The notes under the pieces: generated by a model
Told to the model about the DNA's origin: nothing
Seen by the model: only the letters and a program-made list of their open reading frames with translations
Databases searched by the model: none
Assembly (NCBI GenBank): GCA_037178855.1
Contig: JASJZC010000006.1
Coordinates: forward strand, 4,464,001-4,528,000
Length of the DNA: 64,000 nucleotides
Direction: 5' to 3'
DNA from: Oscheius sp. JU75
Taxonomy: Eukaryota > Nematoda > Chromadorea > Rhabditida > Rhabditidae
Shown: positions 48,233-58,537 of the stretch, in pieces
Position numbering within the stretch: position 1 is the stretch's first letter
Layout of the letters: every line of letters starts with the position of its first letter
Program-made: the position numbers and the translations under genes

Positions 48233-50069
48233 TCAATATGGCTGTTGGGAGGGCTGCTGCTGCGGCGTGTATTGCTGCTGATAGCCGTAGTGAGGCTGCT
48301 GCTGGTATCCAGCCGGCGTCTGGTACTGATGATACTGTTGTTGAGACATGTTTGGTGGTTGAACAGTCGCATATTGCTGATATTGAGCTGGACAGGGTAT
48401 CTGCTCCATAGTTGGCTGCTGCGATGGCATTGTCTGGGGCTGGTAAGACTGGCTCTGAAGCGAGTGACTAGGAACAAAGAAGGAACTACCTGATATGGAT
48501 TGGCCTGTTGAACGGCACTGTCGTAGAGGGCGAGTACGTCTCGAATGGCGATGTCGACTTGAGCCAAGGCGTTGCTCTGCTTGTCAATAGCAGCCAGACG
48601 TCCATCGATAAGAGCCCCTTGGGCCAAGGACGCTGCTTCGGCTTGGACAAGCTCAGCTGAGTCGGGGATTTCGCCAGTAGGATCGCAGTCTTCGAGTAGC
48701 TGGATGCATTTCAGCAGTGTAGCTTCGTCAATCACTGCTACAGGCTTCAGTTTGGGAACAGATTGCGAGATCTCAGGCTTAATGAAATGATTTCTACATG
48801 AAAAAAAAGTAAAATACCTTGACCTCGGACAAGTCGGACGACACGAAGCTGGAAGGGAAGAGTCCCTGTTGCACGCCGATTCTTCCACGCCACCAATTTG
48901 GGTTCGAGTCGTCTGTGACCGTGATGAGGTCTCCAGTCACGAAAGACAGCTCGTTGTCTTCGGCTGCCTCAAAGTCGTACAGGGCTCTCACGGTTCTCTC
49001 CGAGCTTTGCGGTGCTGCTTGTTGTCTAAAAGGGACTTGTTTCAAAAATCAAAGGAAGCCAGGAAAAGCGTAGTGGAACAAAGAGCAAGCAGACTTACTT
49101 GACATGCACGTTGGTTACAATGGGAATAAGGCCCATGTCACTGATGACAGAAGGCGTCGGGGACGTCGACTCCTCGAAATTGACCTTTTTGAGAATCGAC
49201 CTCGGAGGAGCGAGCAACAGTGGGGAACAGACAGCTCTGGACAGAGAAAACATGCGTGTTAGTAGGGAGTGAAGCAGGAAAACAAAAGAATGTGCAACAT
49301 GCAGTTAGCAAAAAACATCTCAAAACGTACTTGGATGCATGAACGAGTCCATTGGAGCCGTTGGCCGTAGGGTACATGTTGCTCGACGTCTTCTTGCGTT
49401 CCGAATCCTCCAGAGACAGGGCGATGGCCTTCGCAATGGCCTTTTCTTCCTCCTCGGACGAGACGACGTTGGGATCGTTGCTGATGACTTGCTTCTTCAC
49501 GGGCGCGAAAGCCTCGAAGGTGAATCCTTCCTCGACGAGGTTTCTATTGAAAACTAGTTGGAATTAATACAAAAATAGGAAACTTGTAGAGAGAAGTGAT
49601 GAGAGACAGACTAGAATCGGCTTTGCACTCATTATCCACCCATTTCTTGATCATCACACGAGTTTTCTCTCCGATTTGAGGCGTACTCTGAAAGAAAAGT
49701 GAACAATAGCAATATGACTAACATGAGTGGCTTTGGACATAAGTTCGTTGATGAAACTGGCCGACGAGACTTCTTTTCTAAACAGCGTGCCGCAGTTGCT
49801 CCAGCAGGAATCCAGCAGAGAAAGGGCGAGCATGATGACGTGAGGATCGCGATTATTCAGTCTAATATTTACTTTTTCCTTAGGAATCAAAGATATTCTC
49901 ACCTTTTTCGAATAGAAGTCAAGGCTGATTTTGGATGTTTGGCATCGGCTTTGATCTTGTCACAAATATCGAGAATGAGGCTCCAATTCTCAGCTGTCGC
50001 TGTCTCGGCCGTCGCTTTCTCGACGACTTCGTCGAATGCGCTCGGGTAAGAGTCTCCGAAGATTCCCAT
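48233..50069 (-). CDS. stam-1: STAM: ESCRT-0 adaptor with VHS, UIM and SH3 domains
   Basis: STAM pairs with HRS on early endosomes to sort ubiquitinated cargo. The ATG at 50069 directly follows a ttttgcag acceptor. The VHS domain comes first ([50 protein letters not shown]), then a UIM ([19 protein letters not shown]). The SH3 domain follows ([31 protein letters not shown]), then a GAT/coiled-coil region ([36 protein letters not shown]). The C-terminus is a Gln/Tyr/Pro-rich low-complexity tail (about 75 residues). Domain order and length match animal STAM. The stop is TGA at 48235-48233. Exon edges in the VHS-UIM part are approximate. Confidence 0.88.
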
Positions 50070-50735
50070 CTGCAAAACCGGCCTTATTTTAATCGATAAA
50101 CAAAGGAGAGACTCTTCAAAAGAAAAAGGAACACCGTAATGAGTCAAAACGGAAAATGGACATGAAATCAGCCGGTGGTTCATCGATTGCGCTAACAGTG
50201 GCGTCTTGCGCGTATCTGGTGATCTAGAGAACACGGAAACGGTCTCAACGAAGGAAAAGTGAAAACTTACCGGCTTCAAGAGATTTTTGAAGCCCATCGT
50301 CGTCCTTCTGATTAGAAGTGTTTTCTGAATGAGCAAGTTATTTAGCATCTGCAAAAAAGATTGCAAAAATTTGCAAGGATGCTTTTCCAGTACAAATTGG
50401 GTATGGAGTTTTTCATCAGGTTTAATGGGGTTTTTTTGCGGTTTAATAACGCATAGCAACTGCAAAAATAAAAAGTAAAATCAATGAAAAACAGACAAAT
50501 GCGACCAACAAAAAACATTGGGAAAATTATTTGAATCTCGGAGTTTTCCGCGCCAAAGTTACTATATGTTTTCACATACGGTATTGCATGAGTTGAATTA
50601 CGCTGACCGTATTCTACGGATTTACCACAACTTGAACTCAAGAACTCTTTCCAGTGGAGCGTTCAATGACAATACTTATATTACCCAAAGACATCAGTAC
50701 AAACAGTAGAGAACTTTATTCACAAGAAAATACAT

Positions 50736-51436
50736 TCAGTTGCTCTTCCCACTCTTCTTCTTCGATGAACTCTCATCGTCTTTAGTTAAATCTTCCCACT
50801 AAAAAGAACCATTAGTATCGTTCTTCAGCTGACTAGCCGGTCTCCAGATAGCTGTTGGCAATGGCTTAGTATCGCACTCTATCGCTAACTCCTCAGCTTT
50901 TGGTGATCCGTGTCCAACAAAACGACTTTTCTTTCCGACTTTGTACGGGTGTGGCCTCTGGAAAGGACTCTTCTAAATATAAATGACTTACAATAACTTC
51001 TGGTACAAGATGAGGTGGTTTGTCCAGCAGTTGACCACTTGTCACAGTGTGGATAACTGGCTCAGCTGTCAGAAGAGGCAGATCCTTGGCGATTCACATC
51101 AATGGAAAATACTGTAACTTACATCGTCTCTGGTTCTCGGAGTAGGTAGTCGTTCACTTTGAAGAACTGACAAAAACGTATTCATTGGGAGTAAGTGAGC
51201 CAAAGGAGTAGGTCTCGCCAATGTCCATTGAAGAGATTTCAGAATTGTCTGAGCCCGATTGAAAATATATAAATCTCAATAACCTGAATAGTTTGATGTG
51301 AGTCCTGCCGGTCGTCGTTAGGCAACATCTCGAAGGAATGAAGTTTCTCCGAAGAAGGTGATGGGAAAATTGGATTACGTATATTCCAGAAGCGGTTACC
51401 GCGGTAACCGGTAAAGAAAGAAGAGGAGCTAGTCAT
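50736..51436 (-). CDS. Unrecognised basic protein
   Basis: About four or five exons on the minus strand from the ATG at 51436. The first gives MTSSSSFFTGYRGNRFWNIR, then ILKSLQWTLARPTPLAHLLP, a DLPLLTAEPVIHT exon and a basic exon (RPHPYKVGKKSRFVGHG). The last junction is unclear. An excellent acceptor (tactaat branch site, then tctttttag) leads into WEDLTKDDESSSKKKSGKS and a TGA at 50738-50736, but a frame-keeping donor exists only as a weak GC (CCG|GCTAGT, 39-nt intron); the GT choice gives a shorter end. AATAAA on the minus strand at 50720-50715 supports a 3' end here. There is no signal peptide or membrane span. The Trp/Arg-rich start would suit a mitochondrial or ribosome-associated protein, but that is a guess. 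Confidence 0.55.
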
Positions 51437-51460
51437 TCATAAAGTCGACGCGTAATAGCC

Positions 51461-51655
51461 ATGTCCATCTGCCCTCTGCCTCTCTCAGAAAAAGCCTCTC
51501 AATCGGATGGAACACAAATGAGACACGAGCGAATTCTTTATTCAGATGAGGTTTTGAGAGGAAAGAGTCTTGGTATATTGTTTAGTCAGAGACACTCATT
51601 TCCCGGTCAGATCCAGAGCATAAGGATTGCTGACGACATAGAGATCATCAACTAG
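51461..51655 (+). CDS. Possible small protein of 64 residues
   Basis: A single open frame starting MSICPLPLSEKASQSDGTQM and ending ADDIEIIN. It begins only 25 nt from the divergent start of the gene at 51436 and stops 28 nt from the convergent stop at 51684, so it fills the gap between two minus-strand genes. Composition looks coding, with mixed hydrophobic and charged residues, but no domain is recognised and no polyadenylation signal is obvious. It could instead be chance in a promoter region. Confidence 0.3.
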   Translation: MSICPLPLSEKASQSDGTQMRHERILYSDEVLRGKSLGILFSQRHSFPGQIQSIRIADDIEIIN

Positions 51656-51683
51656 ATGAAACATCTGAAGATGATAGATGTTT

Positions 51684-52278
51684 TTATCTCCCACTTAGAT
51701 GAATAACCCCCTGTGTGGTCTGTTCACTCCAATCGTTCCCCATGTTTTCCTTCGAGTTCGAATATGACAAATCGGCCGCTTTATCCTTCACAAATTGGAG
51801 GAGATCTGACAGGGAATCGAACTGGATATCGTTCTGAAAAAGCCATAAGAGATGGCCAAAGAGAACAAACCTTGTTTTGAGGGGGCATCTCGACTTTACA
51901 TAAACTTTTCAAACGCTCTTTGGGAACATCACAGGATTTCAGGAACAGGGCTCTAGCCTCCTGAATGCTATTTTCTGGATAGATAACCAAAAGACAGACC
52001 TCGGCTCTGCAGGGGAAAACGTCTTTGAACAGTTTGATACACTTGAATCGGGCGTCTTTCGGAGACACATTCTGAAAATTCTATAAGACACGTGAAAAAG
52101 AACTTACCATGCTAAGGAGACCTCGATAGAGCGCTTCGACTGACACTGAGAGCTCGGCCCAGGAGATGAAAGAGTAGAGGTAGAACTGGTTGTGAATATG
52201 TTTGGAAACAAAAATGCTGATCTGCTCTTCGAGACGCATCGTGAGCATCTTCTTGAGGAAAGACTCGTACTCCAACAT
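51684..52278 (-). CDS. Unrecognised protein of about 170 residues
   Basis: Three exons on the minus strand. The ATG at 52278 directly follows a ctctttcag acceptor. Exon 1 encodes MLEYESFLKKMLTMRLEEQI and a helical stretch, exon 2 NVSPKDARFKCIKLFKDVFP and EARALFLKSCDVPKERL, and exon 3 DIQFDSLSDLLQFVKDKAAD to a TAA at 51686-51684. Junctions are in phase. It has no signal peptide or membrane span and looks like a small helical cytosolic or nuclear protein. I cannot name a family. About 250 nt downstream on the same strand lies the gene starting at 51436, so the two could share an operon. Confidence 0.6.
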
Positions 52279-53037
52279 CTGAAAGAGGAGAATCGAGAGA
52301 GTAAGGGTCAAAACAAGACGCGGGAATTGTTGACGGCCTCGATTCTGCTCTGCTCTCTCCCCCGTACGTACACGCCCCGATCAACAACTTTTTCTATATT
52401 TTCAGAGACGTCACCGCACAAAATTTGCGCGAGGAACTAAGACGGGACAGTCCCGTGACTTTGAAAGGAAAGAAATAAGTCTTATTAGTTGTGGGAACGG
52501 GATTTGCCTAGAGGCAGGTGTCTGGGAATCTTGGGAGGGGGAGAGGAGAAAAAAGTGATGCAGATAGTTGTGGCCTTGACAAGTCACTTGGGGACAGCTG
52601 TCCCGGGAGGAAAAAATGACCATTAGACGTCAGATTTTTAGTGAAACTTCTTTTATGGCGAGCGGAGCAATTGTTAGCTGTCGATCGAATCAAAACAAGA
52701 GTCTTTGGGCAGAAGTTGAAAGCAAAAACTGATCGGATGGCAATGCCCAAAGGACAGATCAAACTTGTAGCCTTCAAAAGACTGTAGGTGTGTTATAGGT
52801 CTCTTCCACATGTATCCCACTTCAGATTCTGGTGTTAATGGAACTCTACCAAAGAGTCTGGAAACCTGTAATGTCGAATAAGGAGCGACCGTTTGTCAGC
52901 CTTCGTCATTTTTGAATTCCTCGGCAAGAAGTGTTACTTTTCTCGGCTGATAAGAGAGACTCTATTCGACATCATATCACTTCACAAGGATTATAACGGA
53001 TTGTGATAACGAGGCGAGACTCATTCCACCCTTCGAG
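52279..53037. other. Intergenic region between divergent genes
   Basis: Divergent upstream regions of the 170-residue protein gene and the neprilysin gene. Short open frames on the minus strand (52411-52777) lack splice or start support. No repeat or RNA gene was recognised. Confidence 0.5.
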
Positions 53038-56000
53038 ATGGATTCCGTACGGGCATCCAAGTCTAGAGTTCCCTATATTACTGCCTGTAAGTCCTTTGAT
53101 CAATAGCTTTTCAGTTAGGAATTCAGTTGCGGTGATCGTGGCTGTGGCTCTAGGAATCACTTCAGTTGCTCTGAACATTGTCATTTTGACCAAGTCAAAC
53201 ACGATCAACACGAATACCAATGTCTGTTACAAGAAGTTTGATCTGTCTTACAAGAAATTCAGGCCATCCAGTCTGCCCTTCATCCAGTCTCAGTCAAGAC
53301 TACGGTCGCCAGTCACACTGGAATTCCCGGTAGGTACCGAATGAAACTGATGTTAGTTTTCCAGTAAAAGGGAATACTACATCACCACATCCGACTACCG
53401 AAACTACGGCATCTCCTATTAGTAGCACAACTAGTGCAGGTCAGTTGAATGTAAAAACATCCGAACCAGTCAAAACAAACTTCCCTAGTTCATACACTTT
53501 CTCTAGTCCTTTAACGTTCATTGAATTTCCTAGTACCTTCAACCTAGCGCATCAGAAATGAACCTTATACTTCCAATAGGCCTTCTACTCCAGATAACAA
53601 CAACTGCCAGACAATGAGTCCAGTCAGCGACAGTGCTGGATTTAAAGACGCTGCTCAGTACCTTCTAAGCGGATTAGATGAGTCGGTGGACCCCTGCGAT
53701 GACTTTTACGGCTTTACATGCAACAAGGTAGAAGTGGCTATTGATCTGAATGATCTCTCTTTTTTAGTACTTAGCTTCAATCAACCTGGGTCCTGGAACG
53801 AGTCGTAAAGGAACGTACGATGATGCCCAAGCTGTTGTCAATATGCAAATTGCTGGTTTTTTGAACAAAATCAATGCCAGTGATCATGAGAATTATTCTC
53901 AGACAGAGAGAATCACCAAAATAGCGTTCGATTCCTGTGTGCACGCTTTTTCCAACTCGTCCGACCTCTATAATAATATTGATAATGTGACGGATGAAGT
54001 GGATTCGCTGTTCGGAGGAGCTCCATTCGCTGGAGGAGATCTGTTACCAAATCTCAGCCTGTTTGGAGTTGCTGGTTATTTGGAACAGAACCATGCTTTG
54101 GGAACTATCATGAGTTCCTGGGTGTCGGTCGACTATAAAAATATCACAAGAAACACACTGTACATCAGTCAACCAGATCTCTCCATGCCTCTTGACTACT
54201 ACACCAAACCGCAGTACATCGACCAGCTGATTTCGCAACAAGACATGGTCTTCTCGGTCATGAAGGATTACTGTAATTCAACAGAGAAATGTGACTCGAA
54301 CGTCACTGATGCTACTCTAATGGACGCTGCTCAGAAGGTCGTTCAGTTCGAAGTCCTTATCGCGATGTCCTCGTGGCCCGATGACTTACTCAGAAACTAC
54401 CGCCAGCAGTACAATCCATTCGAGATCGTCAATCTTAACGAGACATATCCGAACATTGATTTCTCTGCCTACCTTGAAACTATGCTCAATGGCATTCAGG
54501 ATGTGAATTTGGATGAAGTGATCATTTCGACTCCTTCCTACTTTGGATGGCTCGATTCGATCTTCGACGGCAAGACTGTCGACCAGACCACGATCGCCAA
54601 CTACATGATCGTCCAAATGCTCATGGACACGAGTGAGTTCTGGGACTCGTCTATGTCCAGAATGGCTAAAAAGAGGAACTACATTCCCTACGCTATGAGG
54701 AAGGGACGAGGAGTTACTAAAGTCGGAAAGAGACACGTCCGCAGGTTCGACGAGGATCCCGCCCAAGTTGGATGTCTGGACATGCTCATGGCCTACATGC
54801 CATATGGACCTGGCTACGTCTACGTGAAGAATCTTAAGAAAAGACACGCTGTCATAGCCGACATCAAAAAGCAAACTCACCTTGTTATAGCCAACTTCCA
54901 GGGTATGATGAAGACGCTCCCGTGGATGAGTAGAGACTCTTTGAACATGGCTTTGAAAAAATGTGAGTAGTCTTTGTATTGTGTTAGAAGGCAATCTCAG
55001 CCAACTCTCTCTACCAGAACTACGGATATCCGAAAAGTTTGTTCGGAGACTTTGACAACTCCACTAAGATCGATCGATACCATCAGGTAGGTCAGTAAAT
55101 TTTCAATCGAATCTTCTTTTTAGGACTATGTCGATATCTTGAATTTGATGGACGTCTACAGCATAATGAGAAGCCTGAAGAGGGGACTCTATGTCCGTGA
55201 GGCGTTCCGTCTCCTCACCAAAAAAAGGATTTTTGGGATTCGGATCTCCGCAAGAACTTCCTCCAGTCTCCAGCCATGGTCAATGCTTGGTCAGCCTGTG
55301 AGAGTGCCTCTAAAAAGATAAGTTTCAGGTACCAACCGGAGAGAAACTCGATCACTTTCCCCTTCGCCATCTGGAACCCTCCCTACTACAGAATAGACTT
55401 CCCTCAAGCCTACAACTTTGCTGGGCAAGGTGGCACTGGAGGACACGAGTTGACTCACGGATTTGATGACGAAGGAGTTCAATTTGATTGGTTCTCTCTC
55501 TCAATTTCAGAATAACAGGAAGTTTAGGGACGGAAGTATGACACAGTGTAATGGAACTGCTTACAAATGTGGCTGGATGGATCGCAATTCTTCGGACGGA
55601 TTCACAGATATGGCTCAATGTGTCGTCTCGCAGTACAGCTCGCAGTGTTGCCCTCTGAAGACAGGAAATGTTCATTGTGCCAACGGAGCCACAACTCAGG
55701 GAGAGAACATCGCTGATTTGGGCGGTCAACAGGCCGCCTATAAGGCCTATCGTCAATGGGTTGAGGCTAACAAGAAAGAAGAAGACAGGTCCGATTCTTT
55801 TTCTTCACAATATTGTATCATTTCAGACTCCCGGGTATGGCTCAGTACACTCCGAACCAGGTCTTCTGGATAACTTACGGATACTCTTGGTATAGAATTG
55901 TTCTCATGGCAATAAGACTAAAACTTTTAGGTGTATGAAGCAGACAGATGACAATATGGTGAAACAACTCTTGACCAATCCTCATGCTCCAGCTCAATGT

Positions 56001-56117
56001 CGAACCAACAATGTTGTACAGGATATTCCTCAATTCGGACGCGATTTCCAGTGCAAGGTTGGAAGTCCGATGTATCCGACCACTGATCAGCGTTGTAAAG
56101 TCTGGGTTGGATTTTAA
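53038..56117 (+). CDS. Neprilysin-like M13 zinc metallopeptidase
   Basis: A type II membrane ectopeptidase that cleaves short extracellular peptides. After a short cytosolic start (MDSVRASKSRVPYITA) comes one membrane span (VAVIVAVALGITSVALNIVI), then a Thr/Ser-rich stem. The ectodomain opens with DESVDPCDDFYGFTCNK. The substrate-binding motif is VNAWY, the zinc site is GHELTHGFDDEG and the third ligand lies in GENIADLGG. The end is CKVWVGF, matching the C-x-V-W signature, with TAA at 56115-56117 closing the frame. All catalytic elements are present, so it is probably active. Small introns need care: at 53206 the donor AAT|GTCTG keeps frame, and the stem exon joins at the CTCCAG acceptor near 53596. 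Worm nep genes form a large family and the orthologue is not assigned. Confidence 0.87.
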
Positions 56118-56201
56118 AAATATACCTCATTTGTATCACCTTATTAGAAAAATATGAACTTTAATTGTTAATTACAAATCTACACGTGTTTATCAGACGA
56201 A

Positions 56202-57311
56202 TTACAACTTGGCAGAATAGGAGTAGAGTTCGAAGCCGACCTTGTGGACAACTCCGTCCTTTTGGAGCTTGTTCAGTACCAATCTGACATTATTCAAGGC
56301 GGCTAGACGGACAGATAGCGGTGTTCCCTGAACTACGTTTGAACATACAATGAAAAAAGCTACCTCGTAGACAGCGTTGGTTATATCCATAGACGAGATG
56401 CTCTCGTTATTTCTGAGTACATTCACGATCTCGTCTTCGCGTTTCTGTCTGTGCGAAATGTACTCGTCGACTTTGTCGTTCACTTTTTCGATCACAGGAC
56501 CGTGTCCTGAATCAAAAGTTTCACGACGAAAAGCTCTCAAAACCTGGATAAATCCTCGTGGCTTCCAGATTTCGGATCTTTTTCAGCGAGTCCATGTACG
56601 AATGGAGATCTTCAAAGACGGTCGTTCCTTCACCGAGAATACAGTCGCCGCTGAATGCTAATTGTGGCAATTTTCGCAAAAAACCAACCTGAACAAAGCC
56701 TTTTCTTCTTCCAGCCATAGCGCACTGTGATCGATGGTGTGCCCGGGCGTGTAGATGAATCTGCATCTCAAAAATGAGCAATAATTTTAAAAACAAGAAA
56801 CCTGAGAGTGGCGCCGTCGACACTGATAGATTTTCCATCATCTACGTACTCGAAAAGACTCGTATCTTCTCCATTTCCTGTTCTTTGCACTTTGTAAATT
56901 GGTATCTGAACCCAGGATAATAAAATAGGTGAAAACCCTACCTTTTTCCCAACGACATGTTCCACGACTCCTGGAATTCCGCCAGTATGATCGTGATGCC
57001 AGTGTGTTATGACAATATACTCAATCTCTGCGCCCTAAATACGGAAATCATACGAAGATATGATGAACAACATACGTCTAGAGCTTCTTTCAGCTCGGTC
57101 AGATACTTCTCAATGTTTGGTTCACCAGTATCTATCAGAATTCGTCTGAATTTTTGTGTTAAAACAAAAAGACAAAAGCTAACCTCGGCCCATTTCCCAC
57201 AATATAGGTGTTCGTTCCTTGCAGAGTAAATGGACCTGGATTCTGGCCAAGAACTCGAATGACCAGTGGACTGAGTCGCGTGATGGAGTCGATATGAGTC
57301 AAAGTAGGCAT
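56202..57311 (-). CDS. LACTB2-like metallo-beta-lactamase-fold endoribonuclease
   Basis: In mammals LACTB2 is a mitochondrial single-strand endoribonuclease. The ATG at 57311 lies four nt after a ttttttcag acceptor. Family sequence is strong throughout: [20 protein letters not shown], then [15 protein letters not shown], the metal motif [47 protein letters not shown] and the third metal site IYPGHGPVI. It ends with the winged-helix-like C-terminal region ([20 protein letters not shown]). All metal ligands of the HxHxDH fold are present. About six small introns interrupt it. It is tail-to-tail with the neprilysin gene, with 84 nt between stops. No clear mitochondrial presequence is seen at this start. 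Confidence 0.88.
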
Positions 57312-57453
57312 CGCCCTGAAAAAAGGTAGAGAATTACTTGAAACGGCGAAGAGAATGTCGCGATTTATCAGCTGTTAGAATCTGGGTCAGCTCAGCGGAG
57401 GAGAAATGTCTCTCTGGCAGGCGGACTGTCTCAATAATTGGTTTTCATTTTCT

Positions 57454-57653
57454 TCAAGAACTGGTAATCAAAATGAACATAAAACATACTTGTGTCCTTT
57501 GGAAGCCATCAAGTACGATCCGGCAGCCACGGCATAGTCCTTGAAGAATCGTAGAACCGAAAAGGCCGATGACACATACGATGACATTCCAGTGTTTTCC
57601 TGAAATTTGCACGTTTTTGTTACTTTCGAAGAGCAGAAAGAGTGACCCACCAT
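57454..57653 (-). CDS. Possible micro-protein upstream of the LACTB2-like gene
   Basis: After a ctcgttcag acceptor the transcript would read G-ATG and then a donor at once, so the first coding exon is just the start codon (57653-57651). The next exon (57599-57490) encodes ENTGMSSYVSSAFSVLRFFK and YAVAAGSYLMASKGH. It ends a few codons later, either spliced to 57460 or read through to TGA at 57468. The product is about 38-46 residues with a short hydrophobic stretch. It ends about 145 nt before the LACTB2-like ATG on the same strand, an operon-like distance. It could alternatively be an untranslated leader of LACTB2. Confidence 0.35.
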
Positions 57654-58537
57654 CCTGAACGAGAAAGAGGCGAGGAATTGTTCAGGTGATGCGGGAAAGA
57701 GATAACGAAACGGAAAATTGCCATTTTAGAGGCGAGATTTTGTGCCTATGTATGTACGAAATGCATGAAAACTGTAGCAGAAATGAAGTGTAGGTAAAAA
57801 AAAAACAACAACTTTTTACCCTGCCACCGAATTGAAACTCCCTTTGCTATTGCCGCGTGATTCAAATTACCTCTTCAACCTTTTTTTTTTGCAAAGTGCT
57901 CTGTCCTGCCATTTTCCGTCTTTGCCATTCGTTCTTTTTCTCCTATTTTTCATTCAGTCTGTTACAAAAATGCTTATCTCCATGTCCTGAAAGTAGCGTA
58001 TGCGATTTCGCAACACTTCTCGAGGGTTATTGCATCAGGTTGGAGAATTGCGCACAAGCTGAGGTATTCACCACATATATACATAATTTTTGCTCTGAAT
58101 AAGTGTTCAAGCAGTCGTTTTACACTTCTAGAGCTTCAAATAAGCCCAGGTTAGTATATAAACAAAGGAATCTCGTCATTCGCTAGCAAAGCATGCCATG
58201 TCTCAGTGAGTTTGCCTCGTTTAAATCTTTCTTTTGGACATTCTGCTGTCAGTATCTACTTTAGTTTTCTCCATGTATCTCACACCTCTCAGTTTGTATG
58301 AAACGAATTGAAAAGAAATCGTGTCTCGCCGCGGTAAATCGAGTGCAGTTCTGTTGGCATGCGGCACAAACTGCTCGTGTCCCAACGCCCTTTTGGCTCT
58401 CATCCCTGCTGCGGTTGCTTGCTCACAACATAATTTTTCAGGGTATAATTAACGTTGTCAAGACGTTTGCAGCACGATCTCTTTGTCGTTCCTTCTTTCG
58501 AAGCATTCCAGCAACTAGGCTTTACAGTTCTGCAGCA
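57654..58537. other. Divergent upstream region and 5' extension of the ThrRS gene
   Basis: From 57660 to about 58290 the sequence is AT-rich and pyrimidine-rich with no supported exon. From the ATG at 58298 an open frame runs in phase into the threonyl-tRNA synthetase. Its last 30 residues before the cytosolic start read VVKTFAARSLCRSFFRSIPA and then TRLYSSAA, which has the Arg/Ser composition of a mitochondrial presequence. A ttttcag acceptor ends at 58441 and would give the short form. Confidence 0.5.

Noticed and set aside
50342-50641. Minus-strand frame upstream of STAM as a STAM N-terminal extension
   Set aside because: STAM's VHS domain starts normally at 50069 right after a trans-splice-like acceptor; the upstream frame is AT-rich and hydrophobic without VHS-like sequence.
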